Source of the DNA: CAZJYI01 sp964550025
Lineage (GTDB): Bacteria; Verrucomicrobiota; Kiritimatiellia; UBA8416; CAYOBW01
DNA: 10,080 nt
Assembly (NCBI GenBank): GCA_964550025.1
Contig: CAZJYI010000268.1
Span: 1-10,080 of the forward strand
Reading direction: 5' to 3'
In this document: piece by piece, positions 1 to 6,458 of the stretch
Layout: each line of letters starts with the position of its first letter
Position numbering within the stretch: the stretch's first letter is position 1
The notes under the pieces: model-generated
What the model was told of the DNA's origin: nothing
The model's database searches: none
The model's input: only the letters and a program-made list of their open reading frames with translations
Program-made: the position numbers and the translations under genes

Positions 1-1
1 G

Positions 2-1810
2 GAGGAAGTTGCCGCCCTCGTACCGGAGGGTGAGGCCACGCTCCTCAGGGACGCGCTGCGCAAGATTACCGGCCGCTATGCCGGCAGGAACGTTGTGGGA
101 GGGCTCCTCCTGAGCGACGGCATTGACACGCGTGAGGCCTTCGACGACTGGGCGGCGGAGACGCGCACCTTTCCGCTCTACACGCTGCAGCTCGAGCCCG
201 ACGCGGTCTGGGAAGAGGAACCCGATCTGCGCGTCGATGCCGTTCAGACCCCCAAGCGCGTGACGATCAACTGGAAGACTGAGCTGAAGGCCGTCGTTTC
301 GGGCCAGGGCACGCAGGGGGCGGCCGTGAATGTACAGTTGCTGAAAGACGGCGTTCTGCAGCAGGAGGCGCCCACGCAGATTCCCTCGGACGGCGGGTCG
401 CGCGAGGTGACCTTTGAGCTGGATCATCCCCAGATCGGCGTTTTCACCTATCGCGTGGTGGCGCCGCCGCTGCCGGGCGAGTCGAACACGAACGACAACG
501 AGTACGCCGTGAGCGTCCAGGTGATCGACGCCAAGAACCGCCTGGTATACATCGAGGGGGCGCCCCGCTGGGAGTCGAAGTATCTCAAGCGCGCGTTACA
601 GGCCAACCGGGAGGTCACGCCGCTCGTGTTTCTGCACGGGCCGGACGGCCAGCCGATGAGCTTTGGTCCGGTGGGCAGCATGACGGCCGACCTGACCGAC
701 CAGCAGCTTGCGTTCTTCAAGATTGTCGTTGTGGGCAACCTCGACGCCGAGGAGCTCGGCGAGCGTCGTTGCCGCAGTCTCATCAAGTTCGTGGAAACGG
801 GCGGCAGCCTGGTGTTGCTCGGCGGGGCGAAGGGCTGGGGTAGGGACGGCTTTGTGCAGACGGCCCTCAAGGGCATCCTGCCCGTGAAGAGCTACAAGGG
901 CAAGTCGCAGGAAGGCGAGTTCCCGGTCATGCTGACGGACGAGGGGCGTTCGCACCCGGCCTTTGCCGGCGACGCCGCGCTGTGGGACGTGATTCCCCCC
1001 GTCTTGTCCGTTTTTCCGGACGTGGTGCCGTCGCGCGCGGCCAGGACCCTGGTCGTGGCTCAGGTCCCGGGGGGCGCCGTTCACCCGATCATCCTCAGCC
1101 AGCAATACGGCCAGGGCAAGGTCACGGCCGTGTTCACGGATTCCCTCTGGAAATGGCAGTTGCACCCCGAGGCGACCGAGACACGGCCCTACCAGCGTTT
1201 CTGGGATCAGCTCATCTCGTGGTTGCTACCCGAGAAGGACGATGTCGACGAGAACAAGGTGACGCTCTTTGCCGACCGCGAAACGCTGGTGCTGGGCGAC
1301 GAGATCCAGATCAGTGCCCGGCTGACAGGCGGCAACGAGGGGCGCGAGGCGAACGTCCGTTGCGAGATCGAGCTGCCCAAGGGGGAAAAGGCCCCGTTTT
1401 CGATGCGGCCCGAGCCCGTCACGACCTCCAGCGGCAAGACCTACCCGGGGTTCATTACCAAGTTCAAGGCCACGACGCCCGGATTGCACAACGTAACCGC
1501 TTCGGCCGTCGTCGAAGGCAAGAAGCTCTCTTCGGATCCACTGTCGTTTTTCGTCAAGCCGTTCTCGGCTGAATCCGTGCCGCGTGCGGTGAATGCAGGT
1601 GTGCTGCAGAGCCTCTCGCGAAGCAGTGGCGGCCGGTTCTTCAAGGACCCGGAAGCGCTGAGTGACGTACTGGCGTCTTTGTCGTTCTCGCAGGTAGAGG
1701 AGAAGACGTCGGAGTTTCGGTCACTCTGGCAACGATGGTTGGTGATTGCTTGTCTTATGCTGCTGGCTGCGGTAGCATGGGTGTTGCGGAAACTTAACAA
1801 TATGCCCTGA
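2..1810 (+). CDS. VWA/glutamine-amidotransferase-like membrane protein, C-terminal part (5' end outside window)
   Basis: The frame is open from base 2, so the true start lies upstream; 602 residues are visible. A GTG at 95 is internal: it falls inside a beta strand leading to LLLSDG (about residues 35-40), a motif typical of the late part of a von Willebrand A fold. Then come an Ig-like segment (about 81-176), a segment starting LVYIEGAPRWESKYLKRAL (about 181-199), which is the hallmark opening of the class I glutamine-amidotransferase-like domain of MoxR-linked membrane proteins, and GGSLVLLGG near 267-275. A second Ig-like segment (about 415-520) and one hydrophobic helix (about 579-597) followed by a short basic tail close the protein. 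No Cys sits at the expected nucleophile elbow, so enzyme activity is unlikely. In known loci this family follows moxR, DUF58 and VWA genes and precedes DUF4175 genes, as here. The role is probably structural or scaffolding in the cytoplasmic membrane with the large domains outside. Family call fairly sure; function unknown. Confidence 0.8.
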   Translation, partial: EEVAALVPEGEATLLRDALRKITGRYAGRNVVGGLLLSDGIDTREAFDDWAAETRTFPLYTLQLEPDAVWEEEPDLRVDAVQTPKRVTINWKTELKAVVSGQGTQGAAVNVQLLKDGVLQQEAPTQIPSDGGSREVTFELDHPQIGVFTYRVVAPPLPGESNTNDNEYAVSVQVIDAKNRLVYIEGAPRWESKYLKRALQANREVTPLVFLHGPDGQPMSFGPVGSMTADLTDQQLAFFKIVVVGNLDAEELGERRCRSLIKFVETGGSLVLLGGAKGWGRDGFVQTALKGILPVKSYKGKSQEGEFPVMLTDEGRSHPAFAGDAALWDVIPPVLSVFPDVVPSRAARTLVVAQVPGGAVHPIILSQQYGQGKVTAVFTDSLWKWQLHPEATETRPYQRFWDQLISWLLPEKDDVDENKVTLFADRETLVLGDEIQISARLTGGNEGREANVRCEIELPKGEKAPFSMRPEPVTTSSGKTYPGFITKFKATTPGLHNVTASAVVEGKKLSSDPLSFFVKPFSAESVPRAVNAGVLQSLSRSSGGRFFKDPEALSDVLASLSFSQVEEKTSEFRSLWQRWLVIACLMLLAAVAWVLRKLNNMP

Positions 1811-1814
1811 CCTG

Positions 1815-1838
1815 CCCGGAAGGAACGAGAATTCCGGG
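1815..1838 (+). other. Inverted repeat / possible mRNA hairpin before the RBS of the next gene
   Basis: CCCGGAA (1815-1821) and TTCCGGG (1832-1838) are perfect reverse complements, 7 bp with a 10-base loop. It lies five bases after the stop of the preceding gene and one base before the Shine-Dalgarno of the next. No T-run follows, so it does not look like an intrinsic terminator. It could protect a processed 3' end or modulate translation; a chance occurrence is also possible. Confidence 0.35.
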
Positions 1839-1839
1839 G

Positions 1840-1846
1840 AAGGAGG
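1840..1846 (+). promoter_or_regulatory. Ribosome binding site AAGGAGG deciding a GTG start
   Basis: AAGGAGG is a full Shine-Dalgarno match. It leaves 9 bases to GTG at 1856, an ideal spacing. An upstream TTG at 1850 would be only 3 bases away and an ATG at 1865 would be 18 away, so GTG 1856 is preferred. Confidence 0.75.
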
Positions 1847-1855
1847 GGTTTGCAC

Positions 1856-2569
1856 GTGAGGAGGATGCTAGCGGTGAGACGGTTATATGTTCCTGCTTTT
1901 GTGTTGATGTTGGCGGTCGCCTGCGCGGCCTACGGTGCCAGTCTGAAGACCCGGAGCAGCAAGCTGCGGCCGCCGTCCCGGCTGTCTTCCGCGCGTAGCA
2001 GCTCCAAAGGCAGCAACAACCTCTGCTACAACGGGTCGTTCGACAGTTCAAGCACGAACGGTCCGCTGGACGGCTGGACCATCGACTATCGGTGGACGGG
2101 CAACAGCTTCTACCAGCAGAACCACAACCGCTGCAAACCGGTGGCCAGCTACGGCGGGAAATCGCAGGTTCTGCACGTGAACGGCCGTGCGGGCGAGACC
2201 AAGGTGGAGAGTCGGCCGATCCCCTTCGAGCAGGGCGCGCGTTACCGCTGCACGCTGAATTACAAGGGCACGACCGGGCCGCACATGTACTTCACGGGCT
2301 ACAAGTGGAAGCCGGGGATCCGGCCGTACGAGAACCCGCATATCGGCGACCTGCGCAGGATCTACAAGAGCCAGTTCCGGAATACCAAGGTCAGTTCCGG
2401 CGGTTACGGGTGGAAGAAGGTGACGTTCGAGTTCCCCATGGAGAACCCGTCCAAACTGGCGCAGAAGCACCTTAAGTACCTGCGGATGTTCACCGTGTAC
2501 ATCATCGTCATCAACGACGCCAAGGGGGAGATTTACGTGGATGACGTGGTTGTGACGAGGATCAAATAG
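1856..2569 (+). CDS. Secreted CBM4/9-like carbohydrate-binding-type beta-sandwich protein
   Basis: The product is 237 residues from GTG 1856, chosen because of the strong Shine-Dalgarno at 1840-1846. Residues 1-28 form a signal peptide (RR-containing n-region, hydrophobic LYVPAFVLMLAVACAAYG). An AVAC at 20-23 might act as a weak lipobox, but its -3 residue is atypical. A Ser/Arg/Lys-rich linker (31-52) follows. From about residue 54 the sequence NLCYNGSFD...GPLDGW, the strands between, and the closing GEIYVDDVVV (224-233) follow the usual opening and closing of galactose-binding-like jelly rolls of the CBM4/9 type. The fold recalls sugar-binding modules, but no ligand can be named and no catalytic domain is attached. 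It sits between two MoxR-locus-type membrane genes, 45 bases after the first, which suggests an added surface or periplasmic partner. Fold moderately sure; function unknown. Confidence 0.7.
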   Translation: MRRMLAVRRLYVPAFVLMLAVACAAYGASLKTRSSKLRPPSRLSSARSSSKGSNNLCYNGSFDSSSTNGPLDGWTIDYRWTGNSFYQQNHNRCKPVASYGGKSQVLHVNGRAGETKVESRPIPFEQGARYRCTLNYKGTTGPHMYFTGYKWKPGIRPYENPHIGDLRRIYKSQFRNTKVSSGGYGWKKVTFEFPMENPSKLAQKHLKYLRMFTVYIIVINDAKGEIYVDDVVVTRIK

Positions 2570-2580
2570 GAGAAATGGCA

Positions 2581-2608
2581 GATCTCAGATCTCAAATCTC
2601 AGATTGGG
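2581..2608 (-). repeat. 7-base tandem repeat array, inverted orientation (array A)
   Basis: Reading the + strand in sevens gives GATCTCA, GATCTCA, AATCTCA and the diverged GATTGGG. The reverse complement is TGAGATC, the same unit found in the three following arrays on the + strand. The segment 2588-2605 is an exact 18-base reverse complement of 2696-2713. Confidence 0.75.
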
Positions 2609-2632
2609 AAATGACGATTACGATTCGGCGTC

Positions 2633-2660
2633 TGAGATTTGAAATGTGGAATCTGGAACG
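2633..2660 (+). repeat. 7-base tandem repeat array (array B), decaying
   Basis: The four consecutive units are TGAGATT, TGAAATG, TGGAATC and TGGAACG. The first two fit the consensus TGARATY closely, and the later ones drift from it. The 13-base word at 2633-2645 recurs exactly at 2756-2768. Confidence 0.7.
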
Positions 2661-2685
2661 GAGGCGGCGGTCTTGATCCGGGCCT

Positions 2686-2713
2686 TGAGATCTGAAATCT
2701 GAGATTTGAGATC
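2686..2713 (+). repeat. 7-base tandem repeat array (array C)
   Basis: Four clean units, TGAGATC, TGAAATC, TGAGATT and TGAGATC, run without interruption and define the consensus TGARATY. The last 18 bases (2696-2713) form a perfect inverted repeat with array A across a 90-base loop. Confidence 0.8.
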
Positions 2714-2755
2714 GATGATCCTGGCGCCGAAACGACAGCACCGGTCTACGGGCTT

Positions 2756-2776
2756 TGAGATTTGAAATTGGGAATC
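2756..2776 (+). repeat. 7-base tandem repeat array (array D)
   Basis: The units are TGAGATT, TGAAATT and GGGAATC, the third diverged. The array ends about 20 bases before the ribosome binding site of the DUF4175-like gene. Confidence 0.65.
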
Positions 2777-2798
2777 CGACACTTACGCACGAAACAGG

Positions 2799-2804
2799 AA
2801 GGAG
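2799..2804 (+). promoter_or_regulatory. Ribosome binding site AAGGAG deciding the ATG at 2812
   Basis: AAGGAG within AGGAAGGAG lies 7 bases before ATG 2812. An in-frame upstream ATG at 2755 lies inside a repeat array with no such site, so the longer reading is not adopted. Confidence 0.8.
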
Positions 2805-2811
2805 ACACAAA

Positions 2812-5800
2812 ATGTCCCCCGTATCACTACGCAAACAACTGGAAGGCGTAGGGCACATGGTGGCGCGGTGGCGCGCCCAGCTGAAACTCATCCTGGGTAT
2901 TGCAGCGGTCCTGGCGTTCGTATGGGCCTTCAGCATGCTGGACATCTGGCTGCAGTACGGCCGCCCCGGACGCTTCATGATCTGGCTGGGGATGGTGGCG
3001 CTGGTTGTGGCGATGGTCTCGTGGGCCCTGCGCAGCGGTCGCTCCAAGTTCTCTCCCCAGGCCGTCGCGGCCATGATCGAGAAGGCGTTTCCGCAGCTCG
3101 ACAATCATCTCATCAATTTCCTGCAGTTCGCGTCCGGTTCCGAGGACGACCCGTTCAGACAGGCCTATGTCAAGAAGGGCCCCCCGAACTGGCGCAGTCT
3201 GAACTTCTCCGAAATGAAGAACCGCCGCGTGCACCGGCGCGCCATGTTTGCGCTGCTCGCCACCTGCATGCTGATTGTGGCCCCCGGACTGTTCCTCGGC
3301 CGCGCGTGGGCGGTTGCCGTCTGGCGCGTGGTGAACCCCTTCTCCGATACGCAGCCCGCGGCGCTGACACAGATACTGAAGGTCACCCCCGGCGATACGA
3401 CGGTACTCCAGGGGCAGCCCGTGGTGTTGAAAGTCGTTGTGCAGGGGCACAATGGGCACAAGGTCTCCGTAGACATCGAACCGTCTGACCGCGAGAAGAC
3501 GACCTACGCCCTCGGCAACGTTTCCGCCGACGGGGCGCAGGAGTTCAAACACCGCCTGCCCAAGGTCAACACCGGCGTCAAGTACCGCTTCCGTGCCGGC
3601 GACGCGCCGTTCCCCAAGTGGTTCACGTTGGATACGCGACCGCCGCTTGGTTTCACCGAGCTGCGTGCCACGGTCAGGCCGCCGGCCTACACCAAGCTGC
3701 CTGTCAGCGAGTACGACGGAATGGCGGACGACATCTCCGTTCCCGCCGGGTCGCAACTGGACATCCGTCTGCAGTCCAACCTGCCGATCGAGACGTTGGA
3801 GATGGCCCGCGGCAAAGACAAGCGCGCTATGGTGTCGAGAGGCGACCGCACGGCGTGGCAGGGGAACCTGGCTGTCTCCGACGCCTCGCCCGTGCGGCTG
3901 ACGGCGGTAGGCGAAAGCGGTGACCGCGTGGAGCATTCCGTCCGCTTTGCATACGAACCCGACCGTGTTCCCGGCATCCGCGTCATATCACCGGAAGGGC
4001 GCCCCGTGCTCGCGCCCGGGGCCGCGCCGTCCATCGCGTTCTCCGTCAGCGACGACCATGGCTTGAGCGAGGTGGTCATGGAGCAGGTTGCCGCCGGCGG
4101 ATCGCGCGAAGCCGCGGGCAAAGTGCTGCAGACCTGGCAGGTCGGCGGCGAGAAGGAGCTCGTGCAGACATGGCAGGACAACCAGTGGCATTCGCGGGAG
4201 GAGACCATTCTGGCGTACCGCATCGTGGCGCGCGACAACTATCCTTTCGGTGACGAGAAACGCGTGGCCCGTTCGGCGGCGATCGTGTTCAACGCGCCGT
4301 CGATGTCGCAGGTGGCGGAGGAGCGCACCAAACTCGAAAATGAGGCCTTTGCCGCGCTGTCCAAGGTCATTGAACTACAGCGCGAGAACCTCGCGCGGAC
4401 GCGCTCCTACCAGGAGACGCTGGACACGACCACGTCGTCGCAGTGGCAGGAGACCGCCGGCAAGCAGGCCGAGATCCGCGATCTCACACGGAAGCTCCTC
4501 AGCAGTCCCCTGCAGCCGTTGGGCAACCTGACGGCGACCGCGAAGAAACTCTACATCACCGAGATGGCCGAGGTCATTCCGCTGTTGTCCGGCATCCCGC
4601 AGACGGAGGACTCCCGGCGCCCCGCCCGCGTGACGCGCGCCGTGCGCATGGAGGAGAAGATCCTGCGACAGTTGACGTTTGCCGACGTCAGCGCGGCCAA
4701 GTCCAAGGTCCAGCGGCGCGTGTCGGCGCTGAGCGGCATGCTGGCCCGCATGATCAAGGAACAGACCGAGGTCCTGAAACTGACGCAGGCCTGCGTCAAG
4801 CAGTCCACCACCGTCGGCGAGATGCTCATCGACCGCCAGGACGAGCTGGCGATGGACGTGACCGACTTCAAGAAGTCGTGCCGCATGGAATCTGCCGCCG
4901 TCGTGGGCAACGACGAGAAGTTCGCTGCCGTCCTCGCGAAGTTGGCCGACGCGTGCGAGGAGAAGAACGTCATCGACGATATGATGCTGGCCAGCGAACA
5001 GCTCGAGGAGAACAACGCGAGCGGGGCCGTGCCGCACGAAGAGCAGGCGCTGCTCAAGCTCAAAGAACTGCTGGCCATGCTGGACGAGGTCGTGGCCAAC
5101 GATGAACTCGGTGAGCAGGAGTCGCTGCTCGAGGCCATCGAGGAGGCGAGAGAGCGCTTTGAGAAGATCAAGGAGGTCCAGAAGAAGGCTCTCGAGACCA
5201 TGGAGATGGTGAAGGAGCAGATGGACAAGAGCACCAAGGACGTCGACCTCCTCGAGGAAGAGTACCAGGAGCTGCTCAAGAACACGCGCGAGGCGATGCT
5301 GCAAGTACCGACCGACCTCAACATCTTCATGGAGCTCAACGTCGCGAACGACATTGTGGAAGACGTGTTCTCGGTTTTCGAGGAGATCGAGCAGCAGCCG
5401 GGTTCGGAACAGTTGGCGGCGGGCGACGTCGAGGAACGGGCCCTGGCCAAGCGCGAGGAGTACCTGGAGGGGATGGAAGAGGCCGAGGGGCGCATGGACG
5501 AGCTCGAGCAGTGGCTCATGGAAAAACCGGATTCCCTGAAGGTCACCGCCGAGCCTTTCGACCAGGAAGAGATGCCGGAGGCGGGAATTGCGCTCGGCGC
5601 GCTCAAGACCGAAGCCGAGGACCTGATCGGCGACCTGATGGAGAAGGACGAGGACATGGGCGAGGAGGCCGACGACGGCGCCATCAACACGTCCGTGCCC
5701 GACATGGTGCCCGGAAACGAGGTCAAGGAAGGTGACGTGGCGTCCTTTGCCGCGCAGGGCAAGTCGGGCAACGAGACGCCCGACCATAAGGAGCAGGACG

Positions 5801-6402
5801 GCCGTTCGAACGTCGGCCGCCAGGGCATGTCCGTCGGCGAAACCGCGGCCGGCTCCGGAACGATCAACGAGGGCGACAAGAACATCGAGGAACGCCGCAC
5901 GCAGGAACCCACGCAGAGCGGCCAGGTGGATGTCGACGGCGAGGACGTCGATACCAAGGCAACCGGCGGCGGCAAGCTGGGCACGGGCAAAGCCGACGAC
6001 GTCGGCATGGAAGGCGGCGTCAAGCGCATGGACTCCACCGAAGCGGGGTCCGTGGAAGGGCTGCATTCACTGATGGCTTCGCGTACCGACGCCATGTACG
6101 CGAAGGCCTCCATGCAGAATGTCCGCGCGGATTCGCTGAAGGACGCAGCGCACCATTTGCGGCAGGCTTCGGATGCCGTTGCCAAGGGCAATATCGAGCA
6201 ACTCAAGGAGCACCGCAAAATGGCCCTGGCGGCCATGAAGAGGGCGCAGGCTCAACTGAACGCGGCCAGCACGGGCAGCTTCAGCCTGCAGCAGAACCCC
6301 TCGTTCATCGACGACGTCGTCGACGGCGGCCCCGAGCTGGCGCCGCCGAAATACCGGGAGTTGGTTGCCGAGTACTACAAGCTCCTCAACAGCAGTCTCT
6401 AG
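2812..6402 (+). CDS. DUF4175-like large membrane protein with Ig-like domains and long acidic coiled coil
   Basis: The product is 1196 residues from ATG 2812. Hydrophobic helices lie at about 24-47, 55-73 and 144-172. Between the second and third is a segment with LDNHLINFLQFA (96-107), like the conserved 'LGnrLi' region of DUF4175-type proteins. Beta-rich, Ig-like extracytoplasmic domains follow (about 185-280, 282-380 and 385-495; SVSDDHGLSEV at 411-421 is a typical motif). From about 500 to 910 the protein is helical, strongly charged and predicted coiled coil, with repeated E/K/L heptads at 740-910. An acidic stretch (935-975) and a Gly/Asp/Thr-rich tail (980-1085, containing DGRSNVGRQGMSVGE) come before a helix (about 1104-1152) and the ending PPKYRELVAEYYKLL (1178-1192). 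No catalytic motif was recognised. DUF4175 proteins occur with MoxR/VWA genes, which agrees with the first gene here. It is probably an envelope scaffold; assignment by resemblance only. Confidence 0.72.
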   Translation: MSPVSLRKQLEGVGHMVARWRAQLKLILGIAAVLAFVWAFSMLDIWLQYGRPGRFMIWLGMVALVVAMVSWALRSGRSKFSPQAVAAMIEKAFPQLDNHLINFLQFASGSEDDPFRQAYVKKGPPNWRSLNFSEMKNRRVHRRAMFALLATCMLIVAPGLFLGRAWAVAVWRVVNPFSDTQPAALTQILKVTPGDTTVLQGQPVVLKVVVQGHNGHKVSVDIEPSDREKTTYALGNVSADGAQEFKHRLPKVNTGVKYRFRAGDAPFPKWFTLDTRPPLGFTELRATVRPPAYTKLPVSEYDGMADDISVPAGSQLDIRLQSNLPIETLEMARGKDKRAMVSRGDRTAWQGNLAVSDASPVRLTAVGESGDRVEHSVRFAYEPDRVPGIRVISPEGRPVLAPGAAPSIAFSVSDDHGLSEVVMEQVAAGGSREAAGKVLQTWQVGGEKELVQTWQDNQWHSREETILAYRIVARDNYPFGDEKRVARSAAIVFNAPSMSQVAEERTKLENEAFAALSKVIELQRENLARTRSYQETLDTTTSSQWQETAGKQAEIRDLTRKLLSSPLQPLGNLTATAKKLYITEMAEVIPLLSGIPQTEDSRRPARVTRAVRMEEKILRQLTFADVSAAKSKVQRRVSALSGMLARMIKEQTEVLKLTQACVKQSTTVGEMLIDRQDELAMDVTDFKKSCRMESAAVVGNDEKFAAVLAKLADACEEKNVIDDMMLASEQLEENNASGAVPHEEQALLKLKELLAMLDEVVANDELGEQESLLEAIEEARERFEKIKEVQKKALETMEMVKEQMDKSTKDVDLLEEEYQELLKNTREAMLQVPTDLNIFMELNVANDIVEDVFSVFEEIEQQPGSEQLAAGDVEERALAKREEYLEGMEEAEGRMDELEQWLMEKPDSLKVTAEPFDQEEMPEAGIALGALKTEAEDLIGDLMEKDEDMGEEADDGAINTSVPDMVPGNEVKEGDVASFAAQGKSGNETPDHKEQDGRSNVGRQGMSVGETAAGSGTINEGDKNIEERRTQEPTQSGQVDVDGEDVDTKATGGGKLGTGKADDVGMEGGVKRMDSTEAGSVEGLHSLMASRTDAMYAKASMQNVRADSLKDAAHHLRQASDAVAKGNIEQLKEHRKMALAAMKRAQAQLNAASTGSFSLQQNPSFIDDVVDGGPELAPPKYRELVAEYYKLLNSSL

Positions 6403-6458
6403 ACACTGGACGACGGGCCAACTCCGAGCACGCGGTTCAACACTGGAACGGTAGATAC

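Larger units (their letters stand above)
2570..2811. other. Intergenic region with short-period repeats
   Basis: This 242-base gap is visibly richer in A and T than its surroundings. It holds four arrays of a degenerate 7-base unit, listed separately, separated by unrelated GC-richer spacers (about 2661-2685 and 2714-2755). No gene, tRNA or clear -35/-10 promoter pair was found in it. The coding frame of the next gene is open back to 2755, but that extension merely reads through the last repeat array and has no ribosome binding site. Confidence 0.8.

Noticed and set aside
982..1572. Alternative + strand open frame inside the first gene
   Set aside because: It is a shifted frame of the well-supported VWA/amidotransferase-like gene, Arg/Gly-rich and without recognisable domains.
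2581..2776. CRISPR array
   Set aside because: The arrays have 7-base units without constant-length repeats or spacers, and no cas gene is near.
2755..2811. N-terminal extension of the DUF4175-like gene to ATG 2755
   Set aside because: The extension is a readthrough of repeat array D with no ribosome binding site, whereas ATG 2812 has AAGGAG at ideal spacing.
2592..3104. Open frame on the - strand across the repeat gap with repeated SQISDFRSQ-like peptides
   Set aside because: The peptide periodicity is the translation of the 7-base repeats (21 bases giving 7 residues); the rest is antisense to the DUF4175-like gene.
4375..6236. Two long open frames on the - strand (about 560 residues each) opposite the DUF4175-like gene
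   Set aside because: They lie wholly antisense to a coding region rich in Glu, Lys and Leu codons in GC-rich DNA, which leaves the opposite strand open. The translations are low-complexity (Leu/His/Val or Ser-rich) and have no start context.
6403..6458. Direct repeat of ACACTGGA at 6403-6410 and 6440-6447
   Set aside because: Only 8 bases and two copies in a 56-base gap; no further structure or promoter pattern supports a function.
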